Positions 62,065-64,000 of a stretch of DNA of 64,000 nt are shown piece after piece (position 1 is the first letter of the stretch; every line of letters starts with the position of its first letter). The stretch lies in assembly GCA_003612585.1 (NCBI GenBank), contig RAZH01000005.1, positions 62,001-126,000 on the forward strand, read 5' to 3'. The notes beneath the pieces are model-generated. The model worked only from the letters and a program-made list of their open reading frames with translations, had not been told where the DNA came from and ran no database searches. The translations under genes were made by a program, and so were the position numbers. Origin of the DNA: a bacterium 1XD42-54 (GTDB lineage Bacteria > Bacillota > Clostridia > Lachnospirales > Lachnospiraceae).

Positions 62065-62916
62065 TCAGGCTTTCTGCAGATACTCTAAAATCGCCCCGGC
62101 CGCCTCCTCCACCGTTGTGGCGTCCGCCGGCACAGCCCAGCCTTTCTCCTGCAATCCATGCATCAGATACGTTACCTGAGGCGCTGCCAGGCCAATTGCT
62201 TCCAGCTCCTTATAATGCCGAAATACTTCCCGCGGCACATCATCAAACATAACCTGTCCTTTATTCATCACGATAATCCGTTCCACATAGCGCGCTACAT
62301 CCTCCATGCTGTGGGATACAAGAATCACCGTTATTTTCTTCTCATCATGCAACTTTGACACCTGATCCAGTATGTCATCGCGCCCCTTTGGGTCCAGACC
62401 CGCTGTCGGTTCATCCAGAACCAGAACCTCCGGATTCATCGCCAATATCCCTGCGATTGCCACGCGCCGTTTCTGTCCTCCGGAAAGTTCAAACGGAGAA
62501 ACCTTATAATACTTTTCCTTCAGTCCGACTAACCGCAGCGCCTCGTACGCTCTGGACTCCACCTCTTCCTTGCAAAGTCCGAGATTTTTCGGTCCAAAAC
62601 AGACATCCGTAAACACATCCGCTTCAAACAGCTGGTGCTCCGGGTACTGAAAAACGAGACCAACGCTGCTGCGCAGGCGCTTCATGTCAAAGCCTTCCTC
62701 ATAAATATTTTTATCGTTATAGTATACAGCTCCTGAAGTTCCTTTCAATAGTCCGTTCAGATGCTGAATCAGTGTAGATTTCCCGGAACCGGTATGACCG
62801 ATCATTCCGATAAACTGACCTTCCGGCAAATTCAGATTAATATCCCGCAGAGCATGCTTCTCAAAGGCAGTCCCTGCACCGTATATATAATTTAAATGTT
62901 CTATCCTGATCGCCAT
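62065..62916 (-). CDS. ecfA2: energy-coupling factor ATPase EcfA2
   Basis: This 283-residue ATPase has Walker A GHTGSGKSTLIQHLNGLL, a Q loop FQYPEHQLFEADVFTDVCFGPKNLG, signature FELSGGQKRRVAIAG, Walker B VLVLDEPTAGLDPKG and VSHSMEDVARYVERII. The FxxPExQLF motif identifies the A2 subunit. ATG 62916 is preferred on position relative to GAGAGGA. Confidence 0.95.
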   Translation of the reverse strand: MAIRIEHLNYIYGAGTAFEKHALRDINLNLPEGQFIGMIGHTGSGKSTLIQHLNGLLKGTSGAVYYNDKNIYEEGFDMKRLRSSVGLVFQYPEHQLFEADVFTDVCFGPKNLGLCKEEVESRAYEALRLVGLKEKYYKVSPFELSGGQKRRVAIAGILAMNPEVLVLDEPTAGLDPKGRDDILDQVSKLHDEKKITVILVSHSMEDVARYVERIIVMNKGQVMFDDVPREVFRHYKELEAIGLAAPQVTYLMHGLQEKGWAVPADATTVEEAAGAILEYLQKA

Positions 62917-63032
62917 GAAGCTGTCCTCTCTCATTTTGCAATTGCATTCATTCGAATCCGCTGTCTATCTGTGTTTGTTTTCTCTCCTGCATTCAGGAAT
63001 CTCATACCTGTTTTTTTAATAAATTCTGTAAT

Positions 63033-63893
63033 TTATCTTTTATTGCGGTAGACTTCAAGGGCTTCAATGAGCTCCTTATTTGACAAAATTCCATCCGGCA
63101 ATGGAACACCCGCTTTTTGCAGTTCATATGCCACCAGTGTTGCCTGTGGAACATCAAGACGGAAACGCTTCAGCTCCTCCACATGAGAAAAAATCTCCCG
63201 CGGAGTCCCCTGCATCACAATTTTGCCCTGATCCATGACAATAACCTTATCTGCATGAATCACTTCTTCCATATAATGTGTAATTAAAAGCACTGTCACA
63301 TGCTGTTTGCGGTTCAGCTCCTGCACCGTACGGATCACCTCCCGGCGTCCGTTCGGGTCCAGCATAGCAGTCGGTTCATCCAGAACAATGCATTTTGGCT
63401 GCATCGCAACCACCCCCGCGATCGCCACTCGCTGCTTCTGTCCCCCGGAAAGCTTGTTCGGGGAATGTGAACGGTATTCCCACATGCCGACAGCCTTCAG
63501 ACTCTGCTCCACACGCTGCCAGATCTCCTCCTGCGGAACTCCCATATTTTCAGGCCCAAACCCGACATCCTCATCAACAATCGTCCCGATAATCTGATTA
63601 TCCGGGTTCTGAAATACCATACCTGCCGTCTGGCGAATCTCCCATAGTTTTGATTCATCCTTCGTATCCTTGCCATCCACAAAGACCGTACCTTCTGTCG
63701 GCAGAAGAATCGCATTGATATGTTTTGCCAACGTGGATTTCCCGGAACCGTTGTGGCCGAGAATCGCCACAAAATCTCCCTCGTGCACATCCAGGTCAAC
63801 ATCGTCGACTGCACGTGAGCGTGACTCTACCTGCCCTTCCTCATCCATCCTCAGATAATCAAATGCAACATGCCTTGCCTTAATAATTCCCAT
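63033..63893 (-). CDS. ecfA1: energy-coupling factor ATPase EcfA1
   Basis: This 286-residue ATPase has Walker [21 protein letters not shown] loop [25 protein letters not shown], signature [15 protein letters not shown], Walker [15 protein letters not shown] and [23 protein letters not shown] identifies the A1 subunit. It is 11 bp after a LacI-type gene, an unusual upstream partner compared with the common ribosomal-protein gene order. Confidence 0.95.
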   Translation of the reverse strand: MGIIKARHVAFDYLRMDEEGQVESRSRAVDDVDLDVHEGDFVAILGHNGSGKSTLAKHINAILLPTEGTVFVDGKDTKDESKLWEIRQTAGMVFQNPDNQIIGTIVDEDVGFGPENMGVPQEEIWQRVEQSLKAVGMWEYRSHSPNKLSGGQKQRVAIAGVVAMQPKCIVLDEPTAMLDPNGRREVIRTVQELNRKQHVTVLLITHYMEEVIHADKVIVMDQGKIVMQGTPREIFSHVEELKRFRLDVPQATLVAYELQKAGVPLPDGILSNKELIEALEVYRNKR

Positions 63894-63904
63894 CTATACC
63901 ACCA

Positions 63905-64000
63905 TCAAAGTTCCCTCGTTGATTTTCCAACTACAAGCTCTGCCTCAAAAATCTGGCGTCTTTCTACCGGCTTTTTCTTAATCAAATCAAACATTAACTT
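63905..64000 (-). CDS. C-terminus of LacI-family regulator (partial)
   Basis: Thirty-one codons and a stop are visible: LMFDLIKKKPVERRQIFEAE followed by a short GKSTREL end. This is typical of the C-terminal beta strand and tail of LacI/GalR regulators. The rest lies beyond the right edge. Confidence 0.75.
   Translation of the reverse strand, partial: KLMFDLIKKKPVERRQIFEAELVVGKSTREL

Overview
The window looks like a chromosomal segment of an anaerobic, spore-forming Clostridia bacterium, most likely Lachnospiraceae (clostridial cluster XIVa). The evidence is a clostridial 2[4Fe-4S] ferredoxin, a flavodiiron protein fused to flavin reductase and rubredoxin, HPr kinase, an ECF transporter core next to truA, a cytosol-type LysM-GH18 spore/peptidoglycan enzyme, VanW- and GreA-type housekeeping genes, and strong AGGAGG ribosome binding sites. 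I see no rRNA, CRISPR array, integrase, transposase or phage module.

Left part (1-19.2 kb): a partial secreted alpha/beta-hydrolase; ferredoxin; the flavodiiron fusion; two secreted proteins of unknown function; a membrane-anchored ComEC-type beta-lactamase-fold protein; a MATE exporter; an autoregulated XRE-regulator/membrane-protein pair; a LacI-PfkB-SIS sugar operon; an Smr-domain protein; a secreted CBM48-like/esterase D-type hydrolase; and a binding protein-YesM-YesN sensory triad. The LacI-PfkB-SIS operon is bracketed by an intact smr gene and a frameshifted copy of the smr 3' end, with two palindromic MITE-like elements beside it. This is the scar of an insertion.

19.2-28.5 kb: a leftward catabolic cluster holding a complete Opp/Dpp-type transporter (binding protein, two permeases, two ATPases), an enolase-superfamily protein with the full mandelate-racemase residue set, a fumarase/aspartase-superfamily lyase resembling argininosuccinate or EDDS lyase, and a LysR regulator. 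I infer uptake and C-N cleavage of a peptide-like or amino-polycarboxylate compound, possibly sensed by the neighbouring triad.

28.7-31.3 kb: an AT-rich patch with two paralogous 55-aa ribbon-helix-helix repressors. Each is divergent from a rightward unit carrying the same tandem operator over its promoter. One unit encodes a secreted Ig-like (BIG2) protein and the other a tiny peptide plus a two-helix membrane protein. A tRNA-Pro(CGG) gene follows.

31.4-52.5 kb: mostly conserved housekeeping genes on the minus strand (RsmF-like and TrmL methyltransferases, aminotransferase/Lrp/AIR-synthase-like unit, VanW protein, DnaQ-type exonuclease, B12-radical SAM protein, ROK glucokinase-hprK-uvrC, MATE, GreA, RpiB, Rpe, class II GalT). 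Two plus-strand genes, a LysM-GH18 enzyme and a C39-like peptidase, interrupt them.

52.6-59.8 kb: a fructan-type utilisation locus with two GH32-clan proteins, a sugar ABC transporter and a divergent LysR regulator. One of the GH32-clan proteins has Gln where the acid/base Glu is expected. 59.9-64 kb: a DUF402 protein, truA, ecfT-ecfA2-ecfA1 and the tail of a LacI-type regulator.
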